A DNA stretch of 64,000 bases from an uncultured Flavobacterium sp. (GTDB lineage: Bacteria; Bacteroidota; Bacteroidia; Flavobacteriales; Flavobacteriaceae). Positions 18,350 through 26,195 of this stretch are shown here, in pieces. Below the pieces are notes generated by a model. It was given only the letters and a program-made list of their open reading frames with translations, did no database searches and was not told the DNA's origin. The first letter of the stretch is position 1. Every line of letters starts with the position of its first letter. The DNA lies in contig NZ_OX638201.1 in assembly GCF_951805225.1 (NCBI RefSeq), forward strand, positions 372,001 to 436,000, given 5' to 3'. A program made the position numbers and the translations under genes.

Positions 18350-20011
18350 ATGAGTAAAAAGATAATTATAAATATAATAGCATTACTGTCAATATTCTTG
18401 ACAGTAAGTTGCCAGAAAGATGATTATGCATTTGGCGATTTGTCAGCACCATCAAATCTTAAAGTAACAGCTCAAATTATTGGAAAAACTGCCGAAGCTC
18501 CGGACGGAGACGGTTCAGGAATGGTAAAGTTGGTTGCAACGGCAGATAATGCTGTATCGTATAAATATGTATTTAGCGACGGAACTTCGCAAAATTCTCC
18601 AAGCGGAGTATTTACGAAACGTTTTACCAAAACAGGTTTAAATACTTATACAGTAACAATAATTGCAAACGGAAAAGGAGGAATAGCTTCAAATACTACA
18701 GTTGAGGTTACGGTTCTAAGTAATTTTAGCGACGACGAAGCAGTTCAGTTCCTAACTAACGGAAGTTCTCAAAAATGGTATTGGTCAGCTTCAGAACCAG
18801 GACATTTAGGAGTAGGACAAAATGATGCAGATGCTACTAAAAACTTTTATCCAAATTATTATTCTGCAACACCTTTCGAAAAAGCAGGATCACCAACAAG
18901 TAGCTGTTTATACGAAAATGTATTGACGTTCTCACTTGTAGGCGGACAATTGAAATTTGAATTAGACAACGGTGGAGCAACATTCTTTAATGCGTCATTC
19001 AAAAATGTAGCAGGAGGAAGCGGAAGCGGAGATGCTTGTTTAACTTATGATGCGACTGGAGTTAAAACAGTTTCATTAAGTCCATCAGAATCAGTTGTAA
19101 CCAAAAATCCTGATCATCAAACACAAACCAGAGGTACAATGTTAAACTTCTCTGACGGAGGATTTATGGGGTATTATATTGGTCAAAGTTCATACGAGAT
19201 ATTATCGATTACAGCAAACAGAATGGTTGTTAGAGCTATTATGGGCGGAGATCCTTCTTTGGCTTGGTATCATACTTTTACAACAACGCCACCAAATCAG
19301 ACTCCTGATCCGGATTTTACAAACCTGGTTTTTTCTGATGAATTCAATGTTGATGGAGCTCCGGACGCAACAAAATGGGTTTATGATTTAGGAAAAGGAA
19401 CAAACGGTTGGGGAAATAATGAAAAACAGAATTATACCAACTCGGCTACGAATGTAATAGTTCAGGGAGGAAATCTTAAAATCACAGCTAAAAAAGAAGC
19501 TTCAGGCGGAGCAGATTATTCTTCGGCGCGATTAAAAACAGACGGTAAGTTCTCCTTCACTTATGGAAAATTGGAGATAAAAGCCAAGCTTCCAACAGGA
19601 GCAGGAACATGGCCGGCATTATGGATGTTAGGGCAAAATTATGCAACTAAACCATGGCCAGCCTGTGGCGAAATAGATATGATGGAACACGTAGGAAACA
19701 ATCAAAATGTTATTTTAAGCACACTTCATTATCCCGGACATTCTGGAGGACAAGGAAATACAGGCTCAAAAACAATAGCAAATGTTTCAACAGAGTTTCA
19801 TGTTTATAAAACAATCTGGACAGCATCATCAGTCAAAACTTATGTAGATGACACAATGATTCATTCAGTTCCTAATGACGGTTCTCTTCCCTTTAATAGT
19901 GACTTTTTCTTAATTTTGAATGTTGCAATGGGAGGAAATCTGGGCGGTAATATTGATCCTGCTTTTACACAATCTTCGATGGAGGTTGATTATGTTCGAG
20001 TATATCAATAG
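18350..20011 (+). CDS. GH16 beta-glucanase lipoprotein with N-terminal PKD and unassigned domain
   Basis: A 553-residue lipoprotein (lipobox cysteine 21, TVSC). A PKD-like domain covers about 33-125. A roughly 180-residue domain (about 127-310) that I cannot name begins with KWYWSASEPGHLGVG. The GH16 domain runs from about 323 to 553. The GH16 catalytic motif GEIDMMEHVG is intact: nucleophile E441, D443 and acid/base E446, with the bulged M typical of laminarinase-type members. It should hydrolyse internal beta-1,3 (or mixed 1,3/1,4) bonds of glucan at the cell surface. It starts 12 bp after the glycan-binding protein. A hairpin after the stop may partly separate it from the second GH16 gene. 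Confidence 0.92.
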   Translation: MSKKIIINIIALLSIFLTVSCQKDDYAFGDLSAPSNLKVTAQIIGKTAEAPDGDGSGMVKLVATADNAVSYKYVFSDGTSQNSPSGVFTKRFTKTGLNTYTVTIIANGKGGIASNTTVEVTVLSNFSDDEAVQFLTNGSSQKWYWSASEPGHLGVGQNDADATKNFYPNYYSATPFEKAGSPTSSCLYENVLTFSLVGGQLKFELDNGGATFFNASFKNVAGGSGSGDACLTYDATGVKTVSLSPSESVVTKNPDHQTQTRGTMLNFSDGGFMGYYIGQSSYEILSITANRMVVRAIMGGDPSLAWYHTFTTTPPNQTPDPDFTNLVFSDEFNVDGAPDATKWVYDLGKGTNGWGNNEKQNYTNSATNVIVQGGNLKITAKKEASGGADYSSARLKTDGKFSFTYGKLEIKAKLPTGAGTWPALWMLGQNYATKPWPACGEIDMMEHVGNNQNVILSTLHYPGHSGGQGNTGSKTIANVSTEFHVYKTIWTASSVKTYVDDTMIHSVPNDGSLPFNSDFFLILNVAMGGNLGGNIDPAFTQSSMEVDYVRVYQ

Positions 20012-20039
20012 AATACAAATTAATTAGTAAGAATGAAGT

Positions 20040-20073
20040 AAGAAGGTCAGTTTAAGGCTGGCCTTCTTAATTT
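20040..20073 (+). terminator. Hairpin between the two GH16 genes (terminator or attenuator)
   Basis: Arms 20040-20050 (AAGAAGGTCAG) and 20058-20068 (CTGGCCTTCTT) pair fully apart from one G-U, with a 7-base loop and AATTTTT after. It could stop part of the transcription before the second GH16 gene. Confidence 0.6.
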
Positions 20074-20095
20074 TTAGCAATTTAAAAACGACATT

Positions 20096-20854
20096 ATGCA
20101 AAAAGTAATTGTATTATTATTGATTACCAGTCTTGGTTTTGCACAGGAAGTAAAACGGAAACTAGTCTGGGAAGAAAATTTTAATAAAAAGGAAGTAAAC
20201 GAATCAGATTGGAATTTTGAAATCGGAGATGGTTGTCCCAATCTTTGTGGTTTCGGAAACAATGAAAGACAGATTTACACCAAAACAAATCACGAATTTA
20301 AAGATGGAAATTTAGTTATCGAAGCCAGAAAAGAAGGCGATAAATACACATCAACAAAAATAACCACAAAAGGAAAAAAAGAATTTCTATATGGCCGAAT
20401 AGAAGCCAGAGCAAAATTGCCAATAGGTCACGGTTTATGGCCAGCATTCTGGATGTTAGGCGCTAATATTGATGCCGTAAAATGGCCAAAAGCCGGAGAA
20501 ATAGACATTCTGGAATACATTGGACGAGATCCGCACATGGTTTATACAACCTTGCACACACAAGATAGCCACGGAAACACAATTAATACAAAAAGAACCC
20601 CTTTTCCTGCCATAGAAGAAGGATATCATGTATATGCGATAGAGTGGACAAAAGACAAAATTGATTTTTTTGTAGACAAAACTTTAGTTTATACCTTCAA
20701 TCCACAAGTTAAAAACGAAGACACCTGGCCATTCGATAAACCATTCTATATTATCCTAAATTTGGCCATAGGGGGAAATTTTGGAGGTCCTGAAGTAGAT
20801 GATAAAGTACTTCCACAGAAATATTATATCGATTATGTACGTGTTTATCAATAA
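20096..20854 (+). CDS. Secreted GH16 beta-glucanase (laminarinase-like)
   Basis: A 252-residue single-domain glycoside hydrolase with a signal peptide (cleavage likely after GFA, residue 15) and no lipobox, so periplasmic or secreted. The active-site motif GEIDILEYIG is complete: E135 nucleophile, D137, E140 acid/base. WPAFWMLG just before it is the usual GH16 substrate-cleft strand. It is much shorter than the upstream lipoprotein GH16 and lacks its PKD and extra domains. A plausible division of labour is that the lipoprotein cuts long glucan outside and this one trims imported oligosaccharides. It ends the locus, followed by a long-loop hairpin. Exact linkage specificity cannot be read from the sequence. 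Confidence 0.94.
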   Translation: MQKVIVLLLITSLGFAQEVKRKLVWEENFNKKEVNESDWNFEIGDGCPNLCGFGNNERQIYTKTNHEFKDGNLVIEARKEGDKYTSTKITTKGKKEFLYGRIEARAKLPIGHGLWPAFWMLGANIDAVKWPKAGEIDILEYIGRDPHMVYTTLHTQDSHGNTINTKRTPFPAIEEGYHVYAIEWTKDKIDFFVDKTLVYTFNPQVKNEDTWPFDKPFYIILNLAIGGNFGGPEVDDKVLPQKYYIDYVRVYQ

Positions 20855-20883
20855 AAAAAGAATAGTTTAAAATGTTGTAATTT

Positions 20884-20938
20884 AAAACAGATGTAGAATG
20901 CTTAAGTCTTTAATTGTAAGTTATTTACATCTGTTTTT
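20884..20938 (+). terminator. Terminator-like hairpin at the end of the PUL
   Basis: Arms 20884-20895 (AAAACAGATGTA) and 20926-20937 (TACATCTGTTTT) are perfect complements around a 30-base loop and end in TTTTTT. The 328-bp gap 20855-21182 contains this hairpin and the sigma-factor promoter below; I see no gene in it. Confidence 0.6.
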
Positions 20939-21044
20939 TGCTGTTAAAAATATGCGTGATTTTAAGTATTTTTAGCTATTTACAAGCAAAATTTAAGTTT
21001 ATTTTATAAATGTTAACGTTTTCTTTTAATTATTATTTCTTTTA

Positions 21045-21077
21045 TTTGTTTTTTAAAACATTTATTTGTTAAATTTG
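21045..21077 (+). promoter_or_regulatory. Putative promoter of the ECF sigma gene
   Basis: TTTG at 21045-21048 and TAAATTTG at 21070-21077 match the Bacteroidota -33/-7 consensus with a 21-bp spacer. Transcription would start near 21084, leaving a leader of about 100 bases. Confidence 0.5.
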
Positions 21078-21182
21078 GTCACGATATTAACATAACTTAA
21101 AAAAGGATACGCCTATACAATAAAACTACTTTTTAGAAAAAATTACTTACGAATTTTATACAGAAACTAAAAAGGTAGTATT

Positions 21183-21767
21183 ATGGCTGATCTGCATATT
21201 CCAGACGCTCTATTAGTAAAAAATTATGTCGAAGGCAACGAATCTGCTCTTGGTACATTAATAAAGAGACACGAATCTAAGATATATGGTTTTATATATT
21301 CTAAGATCGCTGATAGAGATATTTCAAACGATATTTTTCAAGACACTTTTATTAAGGTAATCAAAACCTTAAAAAGTAATTCCTATAACGAAGAAGGTAA
21401 ATTTTTGCCTTGGGTAATGCGTATTTCTCACAATCTAATTGTAGATCACTTTCGCAAGACCAAAAAAATGCCAATGTACAGAGAGACAGAAGAGTTTTCG
21501 ATCTTTTCTATAATGTCTGATGATTCATTGACAATAGAAGGTAAAATGATTGTTGATCAGGTCGAAATTGACTTAAAAAAGTTAATTGAAGAATTACCGG
21601 ATGATCAAAAAGAAGTATTAGTAATGCGTATGTATCAAGATATGAGCTTCAAGGAAATATCTGAATTAACAGACGTTAGCATTAATACAGCATTAGGAAG
21701 AATGCGTTATGCGCTAATGAATTTGAGAAAAATAATCGACAAACATCAAATTATTTTGACCAACTAA
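21183..21767 (+). CDS. ECF-type RNA polymerase sigma factor
   Basis: A 194-residue sigma-70 family protein with only regions 2 and 4. Region 2 includes DISNDIFQDTFIKVIKTLK (about 49-66) and the melting-region segment FLPWVMRISHNLIVDHFRK. Region 4 includes LPDDQKEVLVMRMYQDMSFKEIS and the recognition helix VSINTALGRMRYALMNLRK (about 140-188). ECF sigma factors redirect RNA polymerase to small regulons, often under anti-sigma control. No membrane anti-sigma gene is adjacent. Instead a 47-residue ORF follows 50 bp downstream, ahead of a structured 3' region. The regulon is unknown. Confidence 0.95.
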   Translation: MADLHIPDALLVKNYVEGNESALGTLIKRHESKIYGFIYSKIADRDISNDIFQDTFIKVIKTLKSNSYNEEGKFLPWVMRISHNLIVDHFRKTKKMPMYRETEEFSIFSIMSDDSLTIEGKMIVDQVEIDLKKLIEELPDDQKEVLVMRMYQDMSFKEISELTDVSINTALGRMRYALMNLRKIIDKHQIILTN

Positions 21768-21817
21768 TACTATTTTGAATATTAGCTCGTTATACTATTA
21801 TAAAACATTTTCATAGT

Positions 21818-21961
21818 ATGGCGAAAATTTACTCGAAAAAGGCATTAGCTTCTAAAGATTTAAAACCTAAAAAGGAAGTTGTTTCTTTCTTGCTTAGTTA
21901 TTCACAAGCATTAACAATTGTGAAAATCGAAGATAAAAGTTTTGAAATTATAGCTAATTAA
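21818..21961 (+). CDS. Small basic protein downstream of the sigma factor
   Basis: A 47-residue ORF with an ATG at 21818. The N-terminal half is Lys-rich (MAKIYSKKALASKDLKPKK) and the C-terminal half is amphipathic helix then strand (SFLLSYSQALTIVKIEDKSFEII). It lies 50 bp after the sigma factor in the same direction and before a terminator, so it is probably co-transcribed. The amino-acid composition is protein-like and there is no competing ORF. A regulator of the sigma factor is an attractive but untested idea; I recall similar short ORFs in this place in related flavobacteria, without a known function. Confidence 0.6.
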   Translation: MAKIYSKKALASKDLKPKKEVVSFLLSYSQALTIVKIEDKSFEIIAN

Positions 21962-22027
21962 ACAGCCCACTACTTTGGTCGGATGTTTATTTCGAAAGAA
22001 AAACCAAATGGTCGTTTTGGTTGAAAG

Positions 22028-22068
22028 CTCACTATTTGTATGCAAATACAGGTAGTGAGTTTTTTTTA
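22028..22068 (+). terminator. Terminator after the sigma-factor unit
   Basis: CTCACTA at 22028-22034 pairs with TAGTGAG at 22053-22059, with an inner TATTTG/CAAATA stem, and is followed by TTTTTTTT. The 66 bases before it (21962-22027) contain further self-complementary words (TTTCGAAAGAAA and the ACCAAA/TTTGGT pair). Confidence 0.75.
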
Positions 22069-22071
22069 TGC

Positions 22072-22548
22072 AGTAATCTTACGCATTTTGTATTTATCTT
22101 CAGTAAATGAAATCTATTCTATTGGCCTGACTACTTGGTTATTAAGTTCTTCTTTTGCGATCGATATGTTAAATTTTAATATTTTGTTCGCATTTTGTTT
22201 ATTTATTCAATAATTAGTTTTATTTTGGTTAAAAAATAATTTTTTATTCAAGTAAATTGCTTAATTGAGGAGTTTTTCGTATTAAAAAGTTTGAATTTGT
22301 AATAAAATACCAATAATAAAGCCAAAAACCAAAATTTTAACCAATAACCAGATGATCTATGAAGAAAAATTACACTAATTTATTTTGTTTTATTTGTTGA
22401 GCATGACCACGTTGCCCAAAAAAGTATAAAAAACTAATGGCGTTTTTGTACTAAATATTTATTGTAGACAAAAAAGAGAAATTTTGTTCTGCATCATAAA
22501 TATTATTTGTTCCAAAACTATCTAATCACTCAGCAAAACCGAAAAAAC
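22072..22548. other. Gene-free, AT-rich intergenic stretch
   Basis: About 480 bp between the sigma-unit terminator and the TPR protein. It is very AT-rich, with no convincing ORF and no strong inverted repeat. A 13-codon ORF at 22359-22400 looks like chance. It presumably holds the promoter and leader of the TPR gene, but I could not find a good TTTG/TAnnTTTG pair. Confidence 0.5.
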
Positions 22549-23613
22549 ATGAAAAATAACCTAATGATGTTATCATGTCTACTATTGATAAACATTGGAG
22601 CATTTGCTCAAAAAGACCAAGTAAAAGAAGCGCAATCTTTATTTGATAAAGGAAACAGCCAGGACGCTTTAGCAATTTTAACCAAAACAGAATACCTTAT
22701 TCTGAATGCATCTGACGAAGATAAATCTGATTTTTACTTTCTAAAAGGAAATGTATTAAAAGATTTAGCCGTAAAAAACATAGATGCAGCAAACAATTTC
22801 ACACTCGCATCGCAATCTTATCAGGACGTATTTTTGTATGAAAATGAATCAGGTAAATTCAAATTTACTGTGAAAGCTAATAACGCGCTAAAACAAATGA
22901 AATCAAGTCTGGTAAATGGCGCCATGGCTGATTTTAATGCAGGTAAATTCAAAGAAAGTGCAGAGAAAAGTTACAAAGTTTATTTGTTTGATAAAAAAGA
23001 CACATTAAATCTGTATAACGCCGCTGCATCATCTGTAAATGCTAAGGATTACGACTCAGCAACTAAATATTATGAAGCCTTAAAAAAGATTAATTTCTCA
23101 GGAAAAGCACTTTTATATCTAGCTTTTAATAAGAAAACAAAAGAAGAAGATATTTTTATTTCGCCAAAAGCAAGAGAATCAGCTATTTTACAAGGATTGT
23201 ACGAGAAACCAAGAACAGAAGCAGTTCCTTCTAAGAAACTTGAGGTTAATAGCAATCTGGCATATTGCTATATGGAAAGGAAAGATTACGCAAAAGCAGA
23301 ATCAACCTATAACTATGTTTTAGAACTAGATCCAAATTATATTGATGCTTATATCAATATGGCTTATCTGAAATTACAGATGAAAAAAGATTTAGCTGAC
23401 GAAATTGCAACATTAGGAACTTCGGCTGCCGAAATGCAAAAATACGATAAGTTAAATGCCAGAAAAGACGACGTTGCCCGCAGTGCGATTCCGTATCTTA
23501 AAAAAGTGCTTTCAATTGAGCCTAAAAACGCAGATGCAACAAAAACACTATTAGGAGTTTACAGATCTTTGGACATGACAAATGAATACAATACACTGAA
23601 AAGTAGTATGTAA
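22549..23613 (+). CDS. Secreted TPR-repeat protein
   Basis: A 354-residue protein starting at ATG 22549, which gives a clean signal peptide (MKNNLMMLSCLLLINIGAFAQ); the longer reading from TTG at 22507 would spoil it. The mature part is helical with TPR-like units, for example SNLAYCYMERKDYAKAESTYNYVLELDPNYIDAYINMAYL (about 236-275) and earlier degenerate copies from residue 25. TPR proteins are protein-interaction scaffolds, and here the location is periplasmic or envelope. It is monocistronic, converging on nth with a shared hairpin. No specific partner can be inferred. Confidence 0.85.
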   Translation: MKNNLMMLSCLLLINIGAFAQKDQVKEAQSLFDKGNSQDALAILTKTEYLILNASDEDKSDFYFLKGNVLKDLAVKNIDAANNFTLASQSYQDVFLYENESGKFKFTVKANNALKQMKSSLVNGAMADFNAGKFKESAEKSYKVYLFDKKDTLNLYNAAASSVNAKDYDSATKYYEALKKINFSGKALLYLAFNKKTKEEDIFISPKARESAILQGLYEKPRTEAVPSKKLEVNSNLAYCYMERKDYAKAESTYNYVLELDPNYIDAYINMAYLKLQMKKDLADEIATLGTSAAEMQKYDKLNARKDDVARSAIPYLKKVLSIEPKNADATKTLLGVYRSLDMTNEYNTLKSSM

Positions 23614-23621
23614 AAAATAAA

Positions 23622-23657
23622 AAGAAGCTGCTGAAAATTATTTTTTAGTAGCTTCTT
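23622..23657. terminator. Bidirectional hairpin between the TPR gene and nth
   Basis: AAGAAGCTGCT (23622-23632) and AGTAGCTTCTT (23647-23657) pair at 10 of 11 positions, with A-rich and T-rich flanks. The right arm lies inside the last codons of nth. Confidence 0.6.
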
Positions 23658-24288
23658 CAATTATAGATTTCTTCCCAATAGTTTTAGTGATAATATCCTT
23701 GTCCAGACTCCACCCTCTTGCAGGCGAATATTCACGTCCGTACCAAATAATCTGAAGATGCAAATCGTTCCACAATTCCCTTGGAAATAGTCTTTTAGCA
23801 TCTTTTTCAGTTTGCGTGACATTCTTACCATTCGACAAATTCCATCTGTACATCAATCTGTGAATATGCGTATCAACCGGAAAAGCAGGAACGCCAAAAG
23901 CCTGAGACATCACCACACTTGCCGTTTTATGTCCAACAGCCGGTAATTCTTCAAGAGCCTCAAAACTCTGCGGAACTTCACCATTATGTTTATCAATCAA
24001 AATATGCGACAAACCATGAATTCCCTTCGATTTCATAGGCGATAAACCACAAGGACGAATAATTTCTTTAATTTCTTCCACAGACATTTTAATCATATCA
24101 TACGGATTATCAGCCTTTGCAAAAAGTAAAGGCGTAATCTGATTCACACGAACATCAGTACATTGCGCCGAAAGTAAAACCGCAATCAACAGCGTATAAG
24201 GATCTTTATGGTCAAGTGGAACGGGTATAGTTGGGTAGAGTTCTTTTAACGTATTTATAACAAATGTTACGCGAGCTTCTTTATTCAT
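23638..24288 (-). CDS. nth: Endonuclease III-type DNA glycosylase (HhH-GPD), lacking the usual iron-sulfur cysteines
   Basis: A 216-residue base-excision-repair glycosylase/AP lyase that removes oxidised pyrimidines. The helix-hairpin-helix LEELPAVGHKTASVV carries the catalytic lysine (K120 in E. coli Nth), and VDTHIHRL carries the catalytic aspartate (D138 in E. coli). After ELWNDLHLQIIWYGREYSPARGW the protein ends in a Lys-rich tail without the C-x6-C-x2-C-x5-C loop that holds the [4Fe-4S] cluster in E. coli Nth. Length is close to normal (211 in E. coli), so this looks like natural loss, not truncation. It faces the TPR gene convergently. Confidence 0.93.
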   Translation of the reverse strand: MNKEARVTFVINTLKELYPTIPVPLDHKDPYTLLIAVLLSAQCTDVRVNQITPLLFAKADNPYDMIKMSVEEIKEIIRPCGLSPMKSKGIHGLSHILIDKHNGEVPQSFEALEELPAVGHKTASVVMSQAFGVPAFPVDTHIHRLMYRWNLSNGKNVTQTEKDAKRLFPRELWNDLHLQIIWYGREYSPARGWSLDKDIITKTIGKKSIIEEATKK

Positions 24289-24331
24289 TTCCGTATTTTT
24301 AATCCTGTAAAAATAGCATAATTTTAATGAT

Positions 24332-24474
24332 GTGCCTAATCCAGCTTTCCGTTACAACTCCTCATTGTGGCAATAACATTTTTAAGTATTTAAAAGAGCT
24401 TCCGTTGGTCGCTTTTTAAATACAAAAAATGTAAATTACCACAACTCCGGGGTTTTTACTTTAATCTGGGGCAT
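24332..24474. repeat. Nested hairpin element of the 'GCTAATCC...GGGGC' type, copy 1
   Basis: The outer parts GCCTAATCCAG (about 24334) and CTGGGGC (about 24466) are partly complementary. Inside lie TTGTGGCAATAACATTTTT and a mirrored AAAAAATGTAAATTACCACAA, then GTATTTAAAAGAGC facing GCTTTTTAAATAC. The same plan recurs at 51526-51611. It fills most of the nth/24513 gap (24289-24512). Confidence 0.6.
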
Positions 24475-24512
24475 GAAAACATCTACCTTTATTAATATAA
24501 TTTGGTTGAACA

Positions 24513-25193
24513 ATGAAAATTATAGTGACAGTTATTTTTATAATTATTTCGCAATTTAGTTTTGCACAAAATTGTAGTTGTAAAGAACAGTCACAATTAA
24601 ATGAAATTATATCCTGCGAAAAAACAAGCTTTAAAAACGGAGCAAAAATTTACCGTCAGTTTAATTGTGATTCATCTTGGCTTGTTTTTGAAAGTAAAGC
24701 AAAAAAGAAAAAAATACTTTTTTCATTAGATAAAGATTTAATCGAGTTAACAGGAAGATTAGGTTATACAAGCTGGATTGAATATGATAACACATTCATG
24801 ATCGAAAATCGCTTAGTTTCCGGGTGTTGTGATCCATTAGAGTATGTGTTATTTGATAAGAATAACGGAAGAAAAATTGCAGATCTTGGTCGGGAAATAT
24901 ATCATAGTGATAGTAAAAAATACCCTTATTTTGTTGCAATTGATTCAAAAAAGTCTAATTTTTTAAGTTTTTTAAATTTGACAACAAACAAGATTTTTAA
25001 AATTAATTTACCAAAAGGGAGAATAGAGAAAACCTTAAAAATTACTGATGGAATTTTTTCCGAGACCTTATTCAAAGAAGGAAAAATTAAAAATGGTTTT
25101 TTTGAGATTGAATATAGATATAAAACAAAAGACAAAGGAAAATGGTTGATTGGAGAAGTGAAAGTAGATTTAAATAAACAGATACTAATCTAA
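24513..25193 (+). CDS. Secreted hypothetical protein
   Basis: A 226-residue protein that I do not recognise. A signal peptide (MKIIVTVIFIIISQFSFAQ) is followed by a cysteine-containing start (NCSCKEQ) and a mature part rich in Lys, Phe and beta-prone segments. SGCCDP near residue 108 gives a vicinal cysteine pair. It lies 11 bp before bcp in the same direction, so they probably share a transcript. A periplasmic role is likely; nothing links it directly to peroxide defence apart from that neighbour. Confidence 0.75.
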   Translation: MKIIVTVIFIIISQFSFAQNCSCKEQSQLNEIISCEKTSFKNGAKIYRQFNCDSSWLVFESKAKKKKILFSLDKDLIELTGRLGYTSWIEYDNTFMIENRLVSGCCDPLEYVLFDKNNGRKIADLGREIYHSDSKKYPYFVAIDSKKSNFLSFLNLTTNKIFKINLPKGRIEKTLKITDGIFSETLFKEGKIKNGFFEIEYRYKTKDKGKWLIGEVKVDLNKQILI

Positions 25194-25204
25194 AATTAAA
25201 AAAT

Positions 25205-25657
25205 ATGACAACACTAAAAGCAGGTGATAAAGCACCAAATTTTTCAGGAATAGACCAAGAAGGCAAAACGCATAAACTAGCAGATTACGCTGGAAAAAAA
25301 CTAGTAGTTTTCTTTTATCCAAAAGCAAGTACGCCAGGTTGTACAGCAGAAGCCTGTGATTTAAGAGATAATTTTGAGCGTTTCAAAGCTAATAATTATG
25401 AACTTCTGGGTGTAAGTGCAGACAGTCAAAAAGCACAAGAAAAATTCAAAGATAAATACGAACTTCCGTTTCCATTATTAGCAGATGAAGACAAATCTGT
25501 AATCAATGCATTTGGCGTTTGGGGACCTAAAAAATTCATGGGAAAAGAATACGACGGAATCCACAGAACAACATTCGTAATCAACGAAAACGGAATCATC
25601 GATGAGGTTATCGAAAAAGTAAAAACAAAAGAACACGCAGCACAGATCTTGAAATAG
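25205..25657 (+). CDS. bcp: Thioredoxin-dependent thiol peroxidase (Bcp/PrxQ)
   Basis: A 150-residue peroxiredoxin of the Bcp/PrxQ class, which reduces hydrogen peroxide and organic hydroperoxides using thioredoxin. The active-site segment STPGCTAEACDLRD has the peroxidatic Cys46 and the resolving Cys51 five residues later, the atypical 2-Cys spacing of this class. VVFFYPKASTPG and GVWGPKKFMGKEYDGIHRTTF are also characteristic. It is cytoplasmic with no signal peptide. It follows a secreted hypothetical gene by 11 bp. A repeat-rich intergenic island lies downstream, without an obvious terminator directly after the stop. Confidence 0.96.
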   Translation: MTTLKAGDKAPNFSGIDQEGKTHKLADYAGKKLVVFFYPKASTPGCTAEACDLRDNFERFKANNYELLGVSADSQKAQEKFKDKYELPFPLLADEDKSVINAFGVWGPKKFMGKEYDGIHRTTFVINENGIIDEVIEKVKTKEHAAQILK

Positions 25658-25660
25658 TAT

Positions 25661-26168
25661 TTTTTGTTTCAGGTTTCAGGTTTTCTTTGTTTCAGGTTTT
25701 TAGCGTGTAATCTAGGCGTGTAATTTTACCGCAAAGCGCGCAAAGTTTTTTGTCCAGGATTCAGGTTAGTAAACACAAAGTTCGCAAAGCTTAATAAATA
25801 CGAAGCGTTGCGAACTTTGCGATTTTATAAAACCACGCATAGGAAAAACTTAGCGCGCTTTGCGGTAAAATTTCACATGAATTTACAATCGTTTTTTACA
25901 TGTAGAGGCGCACAGCAGTGCGTCTTCGTATTATGTTAGACGCACTGCTGTGCGTCTCTACGACAAAATATATTAAACAAAAAAAACAGAAGTTGCCTAA
26001 ATAAAAAATCCGCATAAATCCGCGTTTTCGCAAAGCGAATCTGTATAATCCGCGTACCATTTACTACAATAAAAATCCCGCTAAGCTTAATCAACATAAA
26101 GCTTAGCGAACTTTGCGGTAAAATTTTTATTCATTTCAGAACCTGAAACATGAAACCTGAAACAAAAA
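25661..26168. repeat. Intergenic island of nested inverted repeats
   Basis: This 500-bp gene-free gap is built of mirrored arms. TTTTTGTTTCAGGTTTCAGG at 25661-25680 faces AACCTGAAACATGAAACCTG at 26139-26158. Arms of 29 bases at 25722-25750 and 25844-25872 match at 28 positions (word CCGCAAAGCGCGC). An inner pair at 25775-25792 and about 25803-25821 uses CAAAGTTCGCAA. CGCTAAGCTT (26079-26088) faces AAGCTTAGCG (26099-26108). An ATCCGC-type unit lies at 26010-26056. I see no ORF. Confidence 0.8.
25902..25961. repeat. REP-like palindrome, copies 2 (inverted) and 3
   Basis: An inverted, slightly diverged copy (25902-25926, GTAGAGGCGCACAGCAGTGC) is followed by a direct copy (25934-25961) identical to the one at 5916-5943. 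The pair can fold as one large hairpin. Confidence 0.8.
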
Positions 26169-26191
26169 AGTCCCAATTAAGGGACTTTTTT
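26164..26191. terminator. Bidirectional terminator after the 27656 gene
   Basis: A perfect 11-bp stem, AAAAAAGTCCC (26164-26174) with GGGACTTTTTT (26181-26191), and a 6-base loop. It lies 5 bp after the minus-strand gene ending at 26196. Confidence 0.85.
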
Positions 26192-26195
26192 AATT

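Noticed and set aside
22359..22400. 13-codon ORF beginning MKKNYTNLF in the leader of the TPR gene
   Set aside because: It is too short to judge, shows no conserved leader-peptide feature, and no terminator/antiterminator follows it.
25661..26168. CRISPR array
   Set aside because: The repeats are mirrored pairs and singletons, not regularly spaced direct repeats with unique spacers, and no cas gene is present.
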